DNA of 64,000 bases from an uncultured Candidatus Saccharibacteria bacterium (GCA_938036785.1 CALHWE010000017.1:22541-86540), one strand, 5' to 3'. Counted from the stretch's first letter, positions 41,583 to 51,257 are shown. The notes: generated by a model not told the origin, from the letters alone. Made by a program: numbers and translations.

Positions 41583-41644
41583 AGTGTCGTTGTCTCCTTC
41601 ATTAATGGTTATCATACTAGCATAGCATCTTTGGGGAGTAAAAG

Positions 41645-43798
41645 CTACTCGGACGCCTGCGGGCTAAAGGTGACTCGCCCATCAGCTGCCTTCGCTACCA
41701 CCGTCATACCTTCGCGAATGCGCCCGTCGATCAGCTCCAGCGCCAGCGGGTCAAGAATACGCTTTTGCACTAAGCGCTTCAGTGGTCGGGCGCCGAAGCT
41801 CGGGTCATAGCCATCGCGGGCTAGCATGTCGCGGATGCTATCATCAAACTGGAGCGTGATGTCGCGGCTGTCTTTGACCTGGCGGGCAACGCGCTCCAGC
41901 TGCACGTCAACGATGGCCCGCATGGCCTGCTCGTGAATACGGTCGAAGATCACGATGTCATCAATGCGGTTGAGGAATTCTGGGCGGAAGTGCTGGCGCA
42001 GCACCTCAAGCATTTTATTGTCCAGCACAGACAGGTCATCGCCAGTAAAGTCCATAATCATCTGCGAGCCAACGTTGCTCGTCATGATGATAATGGTGTT
42101 GCTAAAGTCGATTGTCCGGCCTTGGCCATCAGTCAGGCGGCCGTCGTCGAGTACCTGGAGGAGCACGTTAAAGGCGTCGGGGTGGGCCTTCTCGATTTCG
42201 TCAAACAGCACCACGCTGTAGGGGCGGCGGCGCACCGCTTCGGTCAGTTGCCCGCCTTGGTCGTAGCCAACGTAGCCTGGCGGCGAGCCAATCAAGCGGG
42301 CTACGGCGTGGCGCTCCATGTATTCGCTCATATCAATGCGGATCATGGCGTGTTCATCGTCGAATAGTTCGCGGCACAGGCTGCGGGCTACCTCTGTCTT
42401 GCCAACCCCAGTTGGGCCAAGGAAGAGGAAGGAGCCGATTGGCCGATTGGTATCACTGAGCCCAGCGCGTGAACGGCGAATGGCGTTCGCCACGGCGGCC
42501 ACGGCGCGGTCTTGGCCAATCACCTGGCGGCCGATTGAGTCTTCAAGCTTGGTTAATTTACTTGATTCACTTTCCATCAGCCGCTCGACGGGAATGCCCG
42601 TCCAGCGCGCCACCACACTGGCAATATCGTCGGGCGTGACTTCTTCGCGCAGTAAGCGGTCGGCTGGTGGGATGGCCGCTAGCTCCTGGCGGGCGGTGCT
42701 CAGCTTTTTCTCTAGCTCTGGCATATCGCCGTATTTGATGCGGCTAGCGGTTGCCAGATCCGCATCGCGTTCAGCGATTTCAAGACGAGAGCGCAGACTG
42801 TCCATTTTTTCGGCAGTGGTGTTAACAGTCTGGAGGATGTCCTTTTCGTGCTGCCATTTACTGTCAATCGCCTTGGCCTGAGCCCGGAGGTCAGCGATCT
42901 GCTGCTTGATTTCCGCTTTGCGGGCCTTGGCGTGGTCGGATTTATCTTTTTTGAGCGCGGCCTCTTCAATCTCCAGCTGCAAGCGGCGGTTATTGAGCCG
43001 ATCCAAGCTAATCGGCACGCTCTCCAGCTGCATCTTGAGCGCACTGGTTGCTTCATCCAGCAGGTCAACCGCCTTGTCGGGCAAAAAGCGGTCAGGCAAG
43101 TAGCGGGTAGAGAGCCGCGCTGCCGCCACAATGGCATCATCAGCAATCTTAACGCCGTGGTGGACTTCGTACTTTTCCTTGAGGCCGCGCAAGATAGCGA
43201 TGGTGTCATCAAAACTCGGCTCGCCAACGTAAACTGGCTGAAAGCGCCGCTCCAGGGCTGCGTCCTTTTCGACATACTGGCGGTACTCGGCCAGCGTGGT
43301 GGCGCCAATCATATGGAGTTTGCCGCGGGCTAGGGCGGGTTTGAGCATATTGCCGGCGTCCATACTGCCTTCGCCTTTGCCAGCGCCGACCATGGTGTGA
43401 ATTTCATCGACGAAGAGAATGATCTCGCCAGCGGCTTCCTCTACCTCTTTTAATACGCCTTTGAGGCGCTCTTCAAACTGGCCGCGGAAGCTGGCGCCGG
43501 CTAGTAGGCTCGAAATCTCCAGGCTAATCAGCCGCTTGTCCTTTAGCGAGGCTGGTACGTTGCCCTTGACGATACGCTGCGCCAAGGCTTCGACGATGGC
43601 GGTTTTACCCACACCCGGCTCGCCGATCAGCACCGGGTTATTCTTGGTACGCCGGCTGAGGATTTGCATAGTGCGGCGAATTTCTTCGTCCCGGCCGATC
43701 ACTGGGTCGAGCTTACCCTCACGCGCTAGAGCGGTGAGGTCGGTGCCGAACTGCTCGAGGGGCTTTTTGTTGTCTTGTTGGTTCATGTTTGGTGGCAT
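41645..43798 (-). CDS. clpB: ClpB-type disaggregase lacking the N-domain
   Basis: AAA+ unfoldase with two ATPase rings. ATG 43798 has AAGGAGG upstream on the minus strand. NBD1 starts almost at once (FGTDLTALAREGKLDPVIGRD), with Walker A GEPGVGKT, VDEIHTMVGAG, and a coiled-coil middle domain (LNNRRLQLEIEEAALKKDK to KLSTARQELAAIPP) characteristic of ClpB rather than ClpC. NBD2 has GPTGVGKTEVARSL, IGSPPGYVGYDQGG, LFDEIEKAHPDAFNVLLQ and a D2-small domain. 717 residues against ~860, because the substrate-binding N-domain is missing. A perfect CIRCE element upstream implies HrcA control. Confidence 0.95.
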   Translation of the reverse strand: MPPNMNQQDNKKPLEQFGTDLTALAREGKLDPVIGRDEEIRRTMQILSRRTKNNPVLIGEPGVGKTAIVEALAQRIVKGNVPASLKDKRLISLEISSLLAGASFRGQFEERLKGVLKEVEEAAGEIILFVDEIHTMVGAGKGEGSMDAGNMLKPALARGKLHMIGATTLAEYRQYVEKDAALERRFQPVYVGEPSFDDTIAILRGLKEKYEVHHGVKIADDAIVAAARLSTRYLPDRFLPDKAVDLLDEATSALKMQLESVPISLDRLNNRRLQLEIEEAALKKDKSDHAKARKAEIKQQIADLRAQAKAIDSKWQHEKDILQTVNTTAEKMDSLRSRLEIAERDADLATASRIKYGDMPELEKKLSTARQELAAIPPADRLLREEVTPDDIASVVARWTGIPVERLMESESSKLTKLEDSIGRQVIGQDRAVAAVANAIRRSRAGLSDTNRPIGSFLFLGPTGVGKTEVARSLCRELFDDEHAMIRIDMSEYMERHAVARLIGSPPGYVGYDQGGQLTEAVRRRPYSVVLFDEIEKAHPDAFNVLLQVLDDGRLTDGQGRTIDFSNTIIIMTSNVGSQMIMDFTGDDLSVLDNKMLEVLRQHFRPEFLNRIDDIVIFDRIHEQAMRAIVDVQLERVARQVKDSRDITLQFDDSIRDMLARDGYDPSFGARPLKRLVQKRILDPLALELIDGRIREGMTVVAKAADGRVTFSPQASE

Positions 43799-43913
43799 AT
43801 ATTCCTCCTTGTAGTTATATAGTGTGGGCAACAGGGCGCCCGGTGAGTTACTTAAAAACGAGTGGCCGATCGCGCTGGGTATCAGCCGCGCAGCCTATCG
43901 GTATAGTAGCAAA

Positions 43914-43940
43914 TTAGCACTCTCAGTGCAAGAGTGCTAA
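43914..43940. promoter_or_regulatory. CIRCE element (HrcA operator) of clpB
   Basis: TTAGCACTC - 9 nt - GAGTGCTAA, a perfect match to the canonical CIRCE consensus. On the minus strand it is followed closely by a TGCTACTATACC -10-like stretch (about 43909-43898) and ~90 nt later by the clpB RBS. HrcA itself is not in the window. Confidence 0.95.
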
Positions 43941-44100
43941 TTGACGAGTTCTGATGGGTGCACCTGATTTGCTCAACACTGCCTTTTAGCGTCAAGTGCG
44001 TATACTCATAAGAGCAATATAAGACATTGATGTTTCGGTGGTTAGCCCCTCTGAGTGGGACCAAAAGGACATAGCAGCAATCAGTCTCCATTCTTTTGTG

Positions 44101-44106
44101 TATAAT
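44101..44106 (+). promoter_or_regulatory. -10 box of leaderless promoter for Nudix gene
   Basis: TATAAT ends 7 nt before ATG 44114. A TTG at 44096 lies within the promoter and is not a start. Confidence 0.65.
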
Positions 44107-44113
44107 AGACGCC

Positions 44114-44614
44114 ATGACAAACATATATTTTACTCGGGCAATCCAACCAGAGAATAACCACCCCCATTTCTTAGCCAAAGCACTCATTGTTGATGCGACT
44201 GGCAAAATTCTCGTCCTTGAGCGCAGTAATACACATCCGCTCTTTCCGCACGGTACCGACCTGCCTGGTGGCATAGTCGAGCCTGGCGAGACACCACTTG
44301 AGGCAGCACGGCGGGAGATAGAAGAAGAGACTGGCCTTGGCTTTGCGCCGAGTCAGCTGAGTGTGGCCTTCGAGCACGTACTGCCGCACCCCGATGGCCA
44401 GCGACTAAGCTATATGTGCTATGCGGCACGCGTTGATGGCGATGCGCCAGAAATTACCCTCAGCTGGGAGCACAGTGGCTACCAATGGCTCACACCAGAT
44501 GAGCTTATGCAGCAGCCTATCACGCCGCAGACTGACTATCCCTTTGCGGCGGCCGTGCATTATATTAGCTCATTGCGACACTATGTGCAGCAGGAGCGGC
44601 CAGAGTTGCTATAA
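44114..44614 (+). CDS. Nudix hydrolase
   Basis: A complete Nudix box is seen: GGIVEPGETPLEAARREIEEETGLGF, matching GX5EX7REUXEEXGU at about residues 53-75. The 166-residue protein is a single Nudix domain with PHFLAKALIVDATGKILVLER as the leading strands and SYMCYAARVDG and YQWLTPDEL in the expected places. Substrate (nucleotide, sugar nucleotide or similar) cannot be told from sequence. The HAD gene starts 26 nt after its stop. Confidence 0.9.
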   Translation: MTNIYFTRAIQPENNHPHFLAKALIVDATGKILVLERSNTHPLFPHGTDLPGGIVEPGETPLEAARREIEEETGLGFAPSQLSVAFEHVLPHPDGQRLSYMCYAARVDGDAPEITLSWEHSGYQWLTPDELMQQPITPQTDYPFAAAVHYISSLRHYVQQERPELL

Positions 44615-44639
44615 CCTGTGAATGATAAAGGAATCTATT

Positions 44640-45299
44640 ATGGAATACGTAAAAAGCAACAGACCTGCCATTGCCGTTGATCTCGATGACGTTGTTTTCC
44701 CTTGTGCTGAAGGGCTAGTGGCAGCATATAACGAGCATTACGGCACCAACTTTCAGCCTGATATGCCACAATCGACCTGGGACGTACCACAAGAAGAAGT
44801 GCAGGAGCGATTTAATGGATTGCAACTGGGGACGACGCCAGGCATGGTGAAGCCTGGTTGGTTTGAGGAGATGCAAGTCCCAGACACAGAGACAATCGAG
44901 GCGTTGCGAAGACTAGCGGTCGGGTATCGACTCTATGCAGTCTCGGCTCGGCACTATGGCCTGGCAGACGTGACAAAGCAGAGCATCGAAAAGTATCTGC
45001 CTGATGTCTTCGAAGAGGTTATTTTGACACAGCGGCCAGTCGAAACCGAGGACGGCATCAAGATAATGGTCAACTCAAAGACAGAAACATACCGGCAGCA
45101 TAATATGGAGGTTGCAATTGATGACTCGCCGCATCACCTCGAGCGTGGCCTTGCAGGAGATGATGCGCCGCTTGGCTTGGCAATTTTATTTGGCGAACGG
45201 CCATGGCACCCAGGCGCTACGATCGACGATCCGCGCGCTATTGAGTGCCGCACCTGGGCGGAGGCGGAAGAGGCTATTGCTCGATATTTCGCTCGGTAA
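44640..45299 (+). CDS. HAD-superfamily hydrolase (5'-nucleotidase-like)
   Basis: HAD fold: motif I DLDDVVFP (nucleophile Asp and general acid Asp at residues ~15-17), motif II in YAVSARHYG (Ser), and motif III/IV IDDSPHHLE (paired Asp). The cap and overall 219-residue size resemble the 5'(3')-deoxyribonucleotidase/NT5C branch, but the substrate is not certain. ATG 44640 has AAAGGA 8 nt upstream; an earlier ATG at 44622 lacks one. Probably co-transcribed with the Nudix gene. Confidence 0.8.
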   Translation: MEYVKSNRPAIAVDLDDVVFPCAEGLVAAYNEHYGTNFQPDMPQSTWDVPQEEVQERFNGLQLGTTPGMVKPGWFEEMQVPDTETIEALRRLAVGYRLYAVSARHYGLADVTKQSIEKYLPDVFEEVILTQRPVETEDGIKIMVNSKTETYRQHNMEVAIDDSPHHLERGLAGDDAPLGLAILFGERPWHPGATIDDPRAIECRTWAEAEEAIARYFAR

Positions 45300-45380
45300 A
45301 TTTGAGTGAGAAACATCTGGTTCTGGATAATACACTGATTGCCTTGCAATCTGTATGTAGGATGGGCTACTATATTTTCT

Positions 45381-46103
45381 ATGAATTTAACGATGAAACT
45401 AACAAAACTCTTGAGGGCTCTCTGGCCAGCGTTTCTCTGTGCAGTGGTGTGGCAGCTACTGCAGTTTGCTCCAGCAGACCAGTGGTGGTGGCTGCAAAAA
45501 GCAATGGGCCCACTCACGACGATGATGATTTTTCTTGCAGTCTGGCGCTATAGCGATCGGGATCAGCCAACGACGTGGCTCCTTCTCGTAGCGCTTGTGC
45601 TGTTTGCTGTGGCTGACTCGCTGGTGGCGTTCTTGCCCTTCTCGCATCTCATCGTTGGGCTGGGGGTGTCTTTGCTGGCGTATCTGGTGCTCTGTGTTAT
45701 AAATTTGTGGCGCCTCATCTTTGCCCTTGCGAAGGGGGCCGCCAGGCGCATAAATTGGGTATTGCTGCTATCTACCTTCATGGGCAATGCAATAATGGTA
45801 TATTCGATACTACACAGCGTGCTACCGCGTGTAGGAAGCCCGCTCCTTGCTGGAGCAATAAAAGTGTATGCTGCTGTACTTATGGTACTGATGACAAGCG
45901 GGACAGCGGCAGCTCTGACAGACTATCGGCTACGGTGGAGCGTGGGCAGTTGCAATGGGACAATACTTGCTGCCTCGGAGTCGGCCCTTGCGCTGCAGCT
46001 CTTTGGTAAGGCATCTGAGGCATGGATTATCTATAGTATTATGCCATTGTATTGGTGTGGCCTCGTCTCCTATGTTGCGGCAAGCCGACCAAAGAAGGAG
46101 TAG
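45381..46103 (+). CDS. YhhN/TMEM86-like multipass membrane protein
   Basis: 240 residues with about eight hydrophobic helices. The pattern matches the YhhN family (lysoplasmalogenase-like): QKAMGPLTTMMIFLAVWRY, LVALVLFAVADSLVAFLP, LGVSLLAYLVLCVINLW, VYAAVLMVLMTSGTAAAL, ILAASESALALQLFG and YSIMPLYWCGLVSYVA, which correspond to the KPL, GD, AH and PLY landmarks of the family, some substituted. ATG 45381 is preceded by TACTAT with a 7-nt gap, so it is probably leaderless. The biochemical role is not known here. Confidence 0.7.
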   Translation: MNLTMKLTKLLRALWPAFLCAVVWQLLQFAPADQWWWLQKAMGPLTTMMIFLAVWRYSDRDQPTTWLLLVALVLFAVADSLVAFLPFSHLIVGLGVSLLAYLVLCVINLWRLIFALAKGAARRINWVLLLSTFMGNAIMVYSILHSVLPRVGSPLLAGAIKVYAAVLMVLMTSGTAAALTDYRLRWSVGSCNGTILAASESALALQLFGKASEAWIIYSIMPLYWCGLVSYVAASRPKKE

Positions 46104-46190
46104 CTTACATCGCGGGTGTAGCGCCCTAAAAGATGTGGAGAGGCTTAGTTGGCTTCTTGCACAAATCTAGTATCTCGCCAGTATACATGC

Positions 46191-46196
46191 TACAAT
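46191..46196 (+). promoter_or_regulatory. -10 box of leaderless promoter for uvrA
   Basis: TGCTACAAT ends 8 nt before ATG 46205. Confidence 0.6.
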
Positions 46197-46204
46197 AAGA
46201 CGAT

Positions 46205-49039
46205 ATGTCGGAGCAGATACGGATTGTTGGGGCACGCCAGAATAACCTCAAAGATGTCAGCGTGACCATTCCGCGCGATCAGTTTGTGGTGGTGACAGGC
46301 CTGAGTGGTAGTGGTAAGTCGAGTCTCGTCTTTGACACGATCTACGCTGAGGGGCAGCGCCGCTATGTGGAGAGTTTAAGCAGCTATGCACGGCAGTTTC
46401 TTGGCATTATGGATAAGCCTGACGTTGACTCTATTGATGGCCTAAGCCCCAGTATCAGCATCGACCAAAAGTCGACGAGTCGCAACCCGCGCTCCACTGT
46501 CGCTACAGTGACGGAGATCTACGATTATTTGCGCCTGCTCTTTGCTCGGGTGGGGGTGCCGCATTGCCCGGCTCTTATGCCCGATGGCACGCGCTGTGGC
46601 AAGCCTGTCCAGCGCCGGACAGCTCAGTCTATTATCGACGAAATTATGAAACTTCCTGAGGGGAGCAAACTTATGTTACTGGCACCGATCGTGAGCCAAA
46701 AGAAAGGGGAATTTGCCCACATCCCCGAGCAGTACATGCGCAGTGGCTTTGCACGGGCCCGGGTGGATGGCGTGGTGTATGCGCTTGATGAGTTCCCAGA
46801 ACTGCAGAAGAGCTATAAGCATGATATTGAACTGGTGGTCGATCGTGTCGTGATGGCACCAACGATGATGAGTCGCATCTCGCAGTCGGTTGAGCAAGCG
46901 CTGGAGCTTGCGAGTGGGGTCGTGCAGGTATTAGACGCCACGAGTGGGGAGATCACGACGTATAGCCAGCGCTATGCCTGTATGGATCACCCAGGCGAGG
47001 AAATCCCCGAGCTTGAGCCGCGGCTCTTTAGTTTCAACGCGCCGCAGGGGGCGTGTCCGGTTTGCACGGGCCTCGGTACACGTCTGGAGGTTGACCCAGA
47101 GCTCATCCTTAACCCCAATCTGACGATTGCCGAGGGAGCAATCCGCCCCTTCAATCGCTTTAATGCCGAAGCGTGGTACATGAAGCGTCTCGCCGCGGTG
47201 GCTGAGGAGCACGGCTTTAGTCTGCACGTGCCTGTCAAGGAACTAAGTGATGATGTTGTGCAGAAAGTGCTGTATGGCACAGGCAAGCAAAAATATCGCA
47301 TCCACCTCAGCGGTAATCGCTATTACGACTCGACCTACGAAGGAGTCATCCCTAACCTCGAGCGTCGCCATCGCGAGACCGATAGTGAGTTTATGCGCAA
47401 AGATATCGAGCGTTTCATGCGGGAGAGGAAGTGTACGGCCTGTAAGGGAGCGCGACTCAAACCAGTGGTGCTGGCAGTGACAGTCAATGGCCTCTCCATT
47501 ATGGATATTTGCAATCTGGACGTTGCCAATGCGCTGGATATGATAGGCCAGCTGGAATTTACTGCGGAACAGCAGCACATCGTTAAGCTTGTTGTCAAAG
47601 AGATCATGGCGCGGCTGGGCTTTATGAACAATGTTGGACTCAGCTACCTCGAGCTAGGGCGAGCAGCGAACACGCTCAGTGGTGGTGAGGCGCAGCGCAT
47701 CCGTCTCGCGACGCAGATTGGTAGTGGCCTGCAGGGGGTGCTGTATGTGCTGGATGAGCCATCGATTGGCCTCCACCAGCGGGACAACGATCGCCTCATC
47801 CAGACGCTCAAAAATCTACGCGACCTAGGCAATACCGTGCTTGTGGTAGAGCATGACGAAGATACGATTGCGGCGGCTGACTATCTGGTGGATGTTGGGC
47901 CGGGTGCTGGCGTGCACGGTGGGGAAATCGTGGCATGTGGCACGCCAACAGAGGTAGCACGCATGCCACAAAGCATCACTGGTCGATATCTGTCTGGTGC
48001 GGAGAAGATCCCAGTGCCAGCGCAGCGCCGCCCGATTGAGCAGGGCCGTGCACTAATAATCCGCGGGGCACGCGAGAATAATCTCAAGAATATCGACGTC
48101 ACTATCCCGCTTGGCGTCCTCACACTGGTGACAGGGGTGAGTGGTAGTGGCAAGTCGACGCTCGTCAATAGCATTCTCGCGAGCGAGCTCACTGCCCGTT
48201 TACATCGCGCCCAAGCAGTGCCAGGTGCACACGATGCAATCGATGGGGTCGAGCAGCTCGATAAAGCAATTGTTATCGATCAGTCGGCGATCGGCCGCAC
48301 TCCGCGCTCCAACCCCGCTACCTATACCGGTGTCTTTACACAGATTCGCGAGCTTTTTGCGGGCACGCCCGAGGCGAATATTCGCGGCTACAAGCCAGGG
48401 CGCTTTAGCTTTAATGTTAAAGGTGGGCGCTGCGAGCATTGTCAGGGCGATGGCGTTATTAAGATAGAGATGCATTTCTTGCCTGATGTCTATATCCAAT
48501 GCCCCGAATGTCATGGCAAGCGCTATAATCGTGAGGCGCTTGAGATCACTTACAAAGGTAAGACGATTAGCGACGTCCTGGATATGACGGTTGAGCAAGC
48601 CTGTGAGTTCTTTGCTAACATTCCTGCAATTGCTCGCAAGTTGACGACGATCAACGAAGTGGGCCTTGGCTATATTAAGCTCGGCCAGCCCGCCACGACC
48701 TTTAGCGGTGGCGAGGCGCAGCGCATTAAACTTGCTACCGAGCTGAGCCGGCGCACGACTGGCAAGACACTCTATATTCTCGATGAGCCGACTACCGGCC
48801 TGCACACGGCCGACGTCAAGAAGCTACTCGAGATTCTCCAACGCCTCGTAGCGGGCGGCAATAGTATGGTTATTATTGAGCATAATCTTGAGGTTATCAA
48901 ATGTGCCGACCATATTATTGACATGGGTCCCGAAGGCGGGCAGGGCGGCGGCACCGTCATCGCCAGTGGTACACCCGAGGAGGTGGCGCATAACCCAGCG
49001 TCGTTTACCGGGAAGTATTTGCGGCCACTGTTGGGCTAA
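46205..49039 (+). CDS. uvrA: Excinuclease ABC subunit A
   Basis: DNA-damage recognition ATPase of nucleotide excision repair. Two ABC modules are present: Walker A GLSGSGKSSLVFDT and GVSGSGKSTLVNS, signatures NTLSGGEAQRIRLA and TTFSGGEAQRIKLA, and Walker B LYVLDEPSIGLH and LYILDEPTTGLH. Zinc-binding modules show CKGAR, CEHCQGDGV and CPECHGKRYN; the first zinc finger is partly reduced (CTAC only). 944 residues, full length. uvrB and uvrC are not in the window. Confidence 0.96.
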   Translation: MSEQIRIVGARQNNLKDVSVTIPRDQFVVVTGLSGSGKSSLVFDTIYAEGQRRYVESLSSYARQFLGIMDKPDVDSIDGLSPSISIDQKSTSRNPRSTVATVTEIYDYLRLLFARVGVPHCPALMPDGTRCGKPVQRRTAQSIIDEIMKLPEGSKLMLLAPIVSQKKGEFAHIPEQYMRSGFARARVDGVVYALDEFPELQKSYKHDIELVVDRVVMAPTMMSRISQSVEQALELASGVVQVLDATSGEITTYSQRYACMDHPGEEIPELEPRLFSFNAPQGACPVCTGLGTRLEVDPELILNPNLTIAEGAIRPFNRFNAEAWYMKRLAAVAEEHGFSLHVPVKELSDDVVQKVLYGTGKQKYRIHLSGNRYYDSTYEGVIPNLERRHRETDSEFMRKDIERFMRERKCTACKGARLKPVVLAVTVNGLSIMDICNLDVANALDMIGQLEFTAEQQHIVKLVVKEIMARLGFMNNVGLSYLELGRAANTLSGGEAQRIRLATQIGSGLQGVLYVLDEPSIGLHQRDNDRLIQTLKNLRDLGNTVLVVEHDEDTIAAADYLVDVGPGAGVHGGEIVACGTPTEVARMPQSITGRYLSGAEKIPVPAQRRPIEQGRALIIRGARENNLKNIDVTIPLGVLTLVTGVSGSGKSTLVNSILASELTARLHRAQAVPGAHDAIDGVEQLDKAIVIDQSAIGRTPRSNPATYTGVFTQIRELFAGTPEANIRGYKPGRFSFNVKGGRCEHCQGDGVIKIEMHFLPDVYIQCPECHGKRYNREALEITYKGKTISDVLDMTVEQACEFFANIPAIARKLTTINEVGLGYIKLGQPATTFSGGEAQRIKLATELSRRTTGKTLYILDEPTTGLHTADVKKLLEILQRLVAGGNSMVIIEHNLEVIKCADHIIDMGPEGGQGGGTVIASGTPEEVAHNPASFTGKYLRPLLG

Positions 49040-49068
49040 TAGTACTATGTTAAGGCAAAATATCCAAC

Positions 49069-49608
49069 ATGAAATCAAAACAGCCACAACCTGACGGGCA
49101 ATCATATCGCACCGCTATTCTCCGCTATGCCCAGCGCGATCAAGCAATGCGCCAGCAGTACTTAGTTGGTGGTGGGGCATGGGATGCATCGCTCGACGCT
49201 GACTCGACTGAATTTTTGCGTACGATTGTGGCGGCAATTGGTTGGCCAACACTACGTATGGTGGGCAGTAAGGCTTCGACCGCGGCGTGGTTGTTACTAC
49301 AGCATTCGCCAGATATCGACTTTATGGAGCACTGCCTTGAGCTAATGAAGGCAGCGCCACGTGGTGAGGTCGCGTTGCGCGATATCGCCTTCCTCGAAGA
49401 CCGGGTGTGTTTACTGCGTGGTCGGCCACAGATATATGGCTCGCAGTTTCAGGGGCGGGGTAAAACCCTTCGTCTCTACCTGGTCCAATACGCTGAGCGG
49501 CTTGATGAGCGCCGTGCAGCGATGAGTCTGCCGCCATTTGTAGAGTATGAAAAGCAGATTCGTCAGATGTATGGCGATGAGCCGCGGACTGCCAGGCAAG
49601 AGGTATAG
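49069..49608 (+). CDS. DUF6624-like hypothetical protein
   Basis: 179 residues. The central block GWPTLRMVGSKASTAAWLLLQHSPDIDFMEHCLELM, followed by ALRDIAFLEDRVCLLRGRPQIYGSQF, fits the DUF6624 pattern (GWP, AAWL-QHS, AYLEDRV, QxYGTQ). No enzymatic role is established for that family. No signal peptide. It starts 29 nt after uvrA and probably shares its transcript; a bidirectional terminator follows. Confidence 0.75.
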   Translation: MKSKQPQPDGQSYRTAILRYAQRDQAMRQQYLVGGGAWDASLDADSTEFLRTIVAAIGWPTLRMVGSKASTAAWLLLQHSPDIDFMEHCLELMKAAPRGEVALRDIAFLEDRVCLLRGRPQIYGSQFQGRGKTLRLYLVQYAERLDERRAAMSLPPFVEYEKQIRQMYGDEPRTARQEV

Positions 49609-49642
49609 GGCAAAAATATCGGATAGTCGAACAAGACAAAAT

Positions 49643-49675
49643 AAAAGAGCCAGCTGCTCATGCGCTGACTTTTTT
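49643..49675. terminator. Terminator between convergent DUF6624 and DedA genes
   Basis: Stem formed by aaaagagccagc and gctgacttttt around a short loop, with A/T tracts on both sides. Pairing is better (a G-U instead of C-A) on the minus strand. Confidence 0.7.
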
Positions 49676-49708
49676 ACACAAACAGTGTGCTAAATAAATG
49701 TACTGAGG

Positions 49709-50377
49709 TTATTTCTTCGTTCGCTTGCCCTTACTGAGTAGCACAGAGAGCTGATATTTGAGCTTATCGCGAGTCGATTTTTGTTTGAGTGCATGGATGA
49801 CCATCGGTGCAACGGAGATAAGGATGATAATAATTGCGGTTACCTCAATATTAACCCCAGCCCCAGTAAGAATTGCGCCTGCAAAGTAGCCAAGATAGGT
49901 GAAGATGGCGGCCCATAGCGCACCCCCGACGATATTAAACAAGAGGAACGTATTGTAGTGCATCTTGCTGGCACCAGCGACAATTGGGGCAAAGGTGCGC
50001 ACGATGGGCACAAAGCGCGCCAGGACGATGGTTAGTGAGCCATGCTTTTGGTAAAATTGCTCGGCCTGCTCGAGATACTTTTTCTTAAAAAAGCGCGAGT
50101 TAGGCTTGAGGAAAAGCTTACGTCCGACTTTGTGACCAAAGGCGTAGCCAGTGCTATCGCCCAGGATTGCCATAAGAGCGATCGCTGCAACAAAGAGATG
50201 AATATTGAGTGGGTGGCCAAACAGGCGAAGGATCTCTTGATTCACCATATAGCCTGCCGTAAAGAGTAGACTATCCCCGGGTAAGACAAAACCGATCAAG
50301 AGGCCAGACTCTGCATAGACCACGAGCAAAACCGCGGCAATGCCGAGGCCAGTAATTGCATGTATAAGTGATTCCAT
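49709..50377 (-). CDS. DedA-family membrane protein
   Basis: SNARE-associated/DedA family, now linked to undecaprenyl phosphate or phospholipid translocation. Visible hallmarks: ESGLLIGFVLPGDSLLFTAGYM, GDSTGYAFGHKVGRKLF, and FVPIVRTFAPIVAGASKM in the re-entrant loop, where the conserved Arg sits in the R-T-F-x-P motif. About five hydrophobic segments and a basic tail (LLSKGKRTKK). 222 residues, full length. Minus-strand TATACT (50391-50386) ends 8 nt before the ATG, so leaderless. Confidence 0.93.
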   Translation of the reverse strand: MESLIHAITGLGIAAVLLVVYAESGLLIGFVLPGDSLLFTAGYMVNQEILRLFGHPLNIHLFVAAIALMAILGDSTGYAFGHKVGRKLFLKPNSRFFKKKYLEQAEQFYQKHGSLTIVLARFVPIVRTFAPIVAGASKMHYNTFLLFNIVGGALWAAIFTYLGYFAGAILTGAGVNIEVTAIIIILISVAPMVIHALKQKSTRDKLKYQLSVLLSKGKRTKK

Positions 50378-50506
50378 CGCGCTTTAGTATACCATACTTT
50401 GCTCAGGGAGGGGAGCTTTCTGCCGCTTTTAGCCTACGCAGCACAAAAATGCTATACTAAAGAGGCAATATTACTTAACTCCGGAAATATATCCGAAAGG
50501 AGAACT

Positions 50507-51205
50507 ATGGGAGATAAGATAACACTAAGGATCGAGACACGATCAATTCACGGTAAGAAAGTTCGCCAATTGCGCCGCCAGGGCATAACGCCAGCAGTGG
50601 TGTATGGTGCTGGTATGGATGCTGCTGATGTGCAGGCACCAAGTAGTGAGGTAGCAAAGGTTGTCGCAGCAGCTGGCCGCCACACACCAATTCATTTGAC
50701 AGGGGTTAAGCGGCGCATTGCGCTTATCAAAAGTATCGATTACGACCCAACGCGAGTGGGCGTGATTCGCCACATTGCCCTACATGCGGTGCGTGCAGAC
50801 GAGCCAGTCACAGCAGAGGTGCCAGTGCGCCTTATTGGTATGGGTGAATCTGAAGCTGAGAAGAATGGACTGGTCGTGCTGCAAGCAATTGAGAAGGTTG
50901 AAGTGAAGGCCTTGCCGATGGATTTACCTGAAACGCTTGATGTTTCGGTGCTTGGTCTAGCCAGTGAGGGTGACCGCGTGACAGTGGGCGACATCACACT
51001 ACCTGAGGGTGTTGAACTAGTCGAACACGACGATGGCCGTGAAGGTACTGCCGATGATGACGTGACGGTGAAGGACCTCGTCATTGCGAGTGCCTACGAG
51101 CCAAGTGCACTTGCTGCCGCTAATGAGGCCGCCGCTGGTGCCGCCGAAAACGCGGATGCTGAAGACGTTGCAGCCGAGCAGGGTAGCGACGATGCAGCAG
51201 CATAG
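50507..51205 (+). CDS. rplY: Ribosomal protein bL25 (CTC/TL5 form)
   Basis: 5S rRNA-binding protein of the 50S subunit. ATG 50507 is chosen for AAAGGAG 6 nt upstream. Residues 1-90 form the L25 domain (ETRSIHGKKVRQLRRQGITPAVVYGAG), and ~95-195 form the TL5/CTC C-terminal beta domain (ALPMDLPETLDVSVLGLASEGDRVTVGDITLPEGVEL). The Ala/Glu/Asp-rich tail is disordered. 232 residues, typical of the CTC form. TATACT at 50453-50458 gives a ~40-nt leader, an exception to the leaderless pattern for a highly translated gene. Confidence 0.93.
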   Translation: MGDKITLRIETRSIHGKKVRQLRRQGITPAVVYGAGMDAADVQAPSSEVAKVVAAAGRHTPIHLTGVKRRIALIKSIDYDPTRVGVIRHIALHAVRADEPVTAEVPVRLIGMGESEAEKNGLVVLQAIEKVEVKALPMDLPETLDVSVLGLASEGDRVTVGDITLPEGVELVEHDDGREGTADDDVTVKDLVIASAYEPSALAAANEAAAGAAENADAEDVAAEQGSDDAAA

Positions 51206-51257
51206 CACCTAGTGAGTAAGTACGTCATGCGACGTATGTAAAGGTGATGAAAAACAA

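Noticed and set aside
44096..44113. TTG start for the Nudix gene at 44096
   Set aside because: It overlaps TATAAT; ATG 44114 has leaderless spacing.
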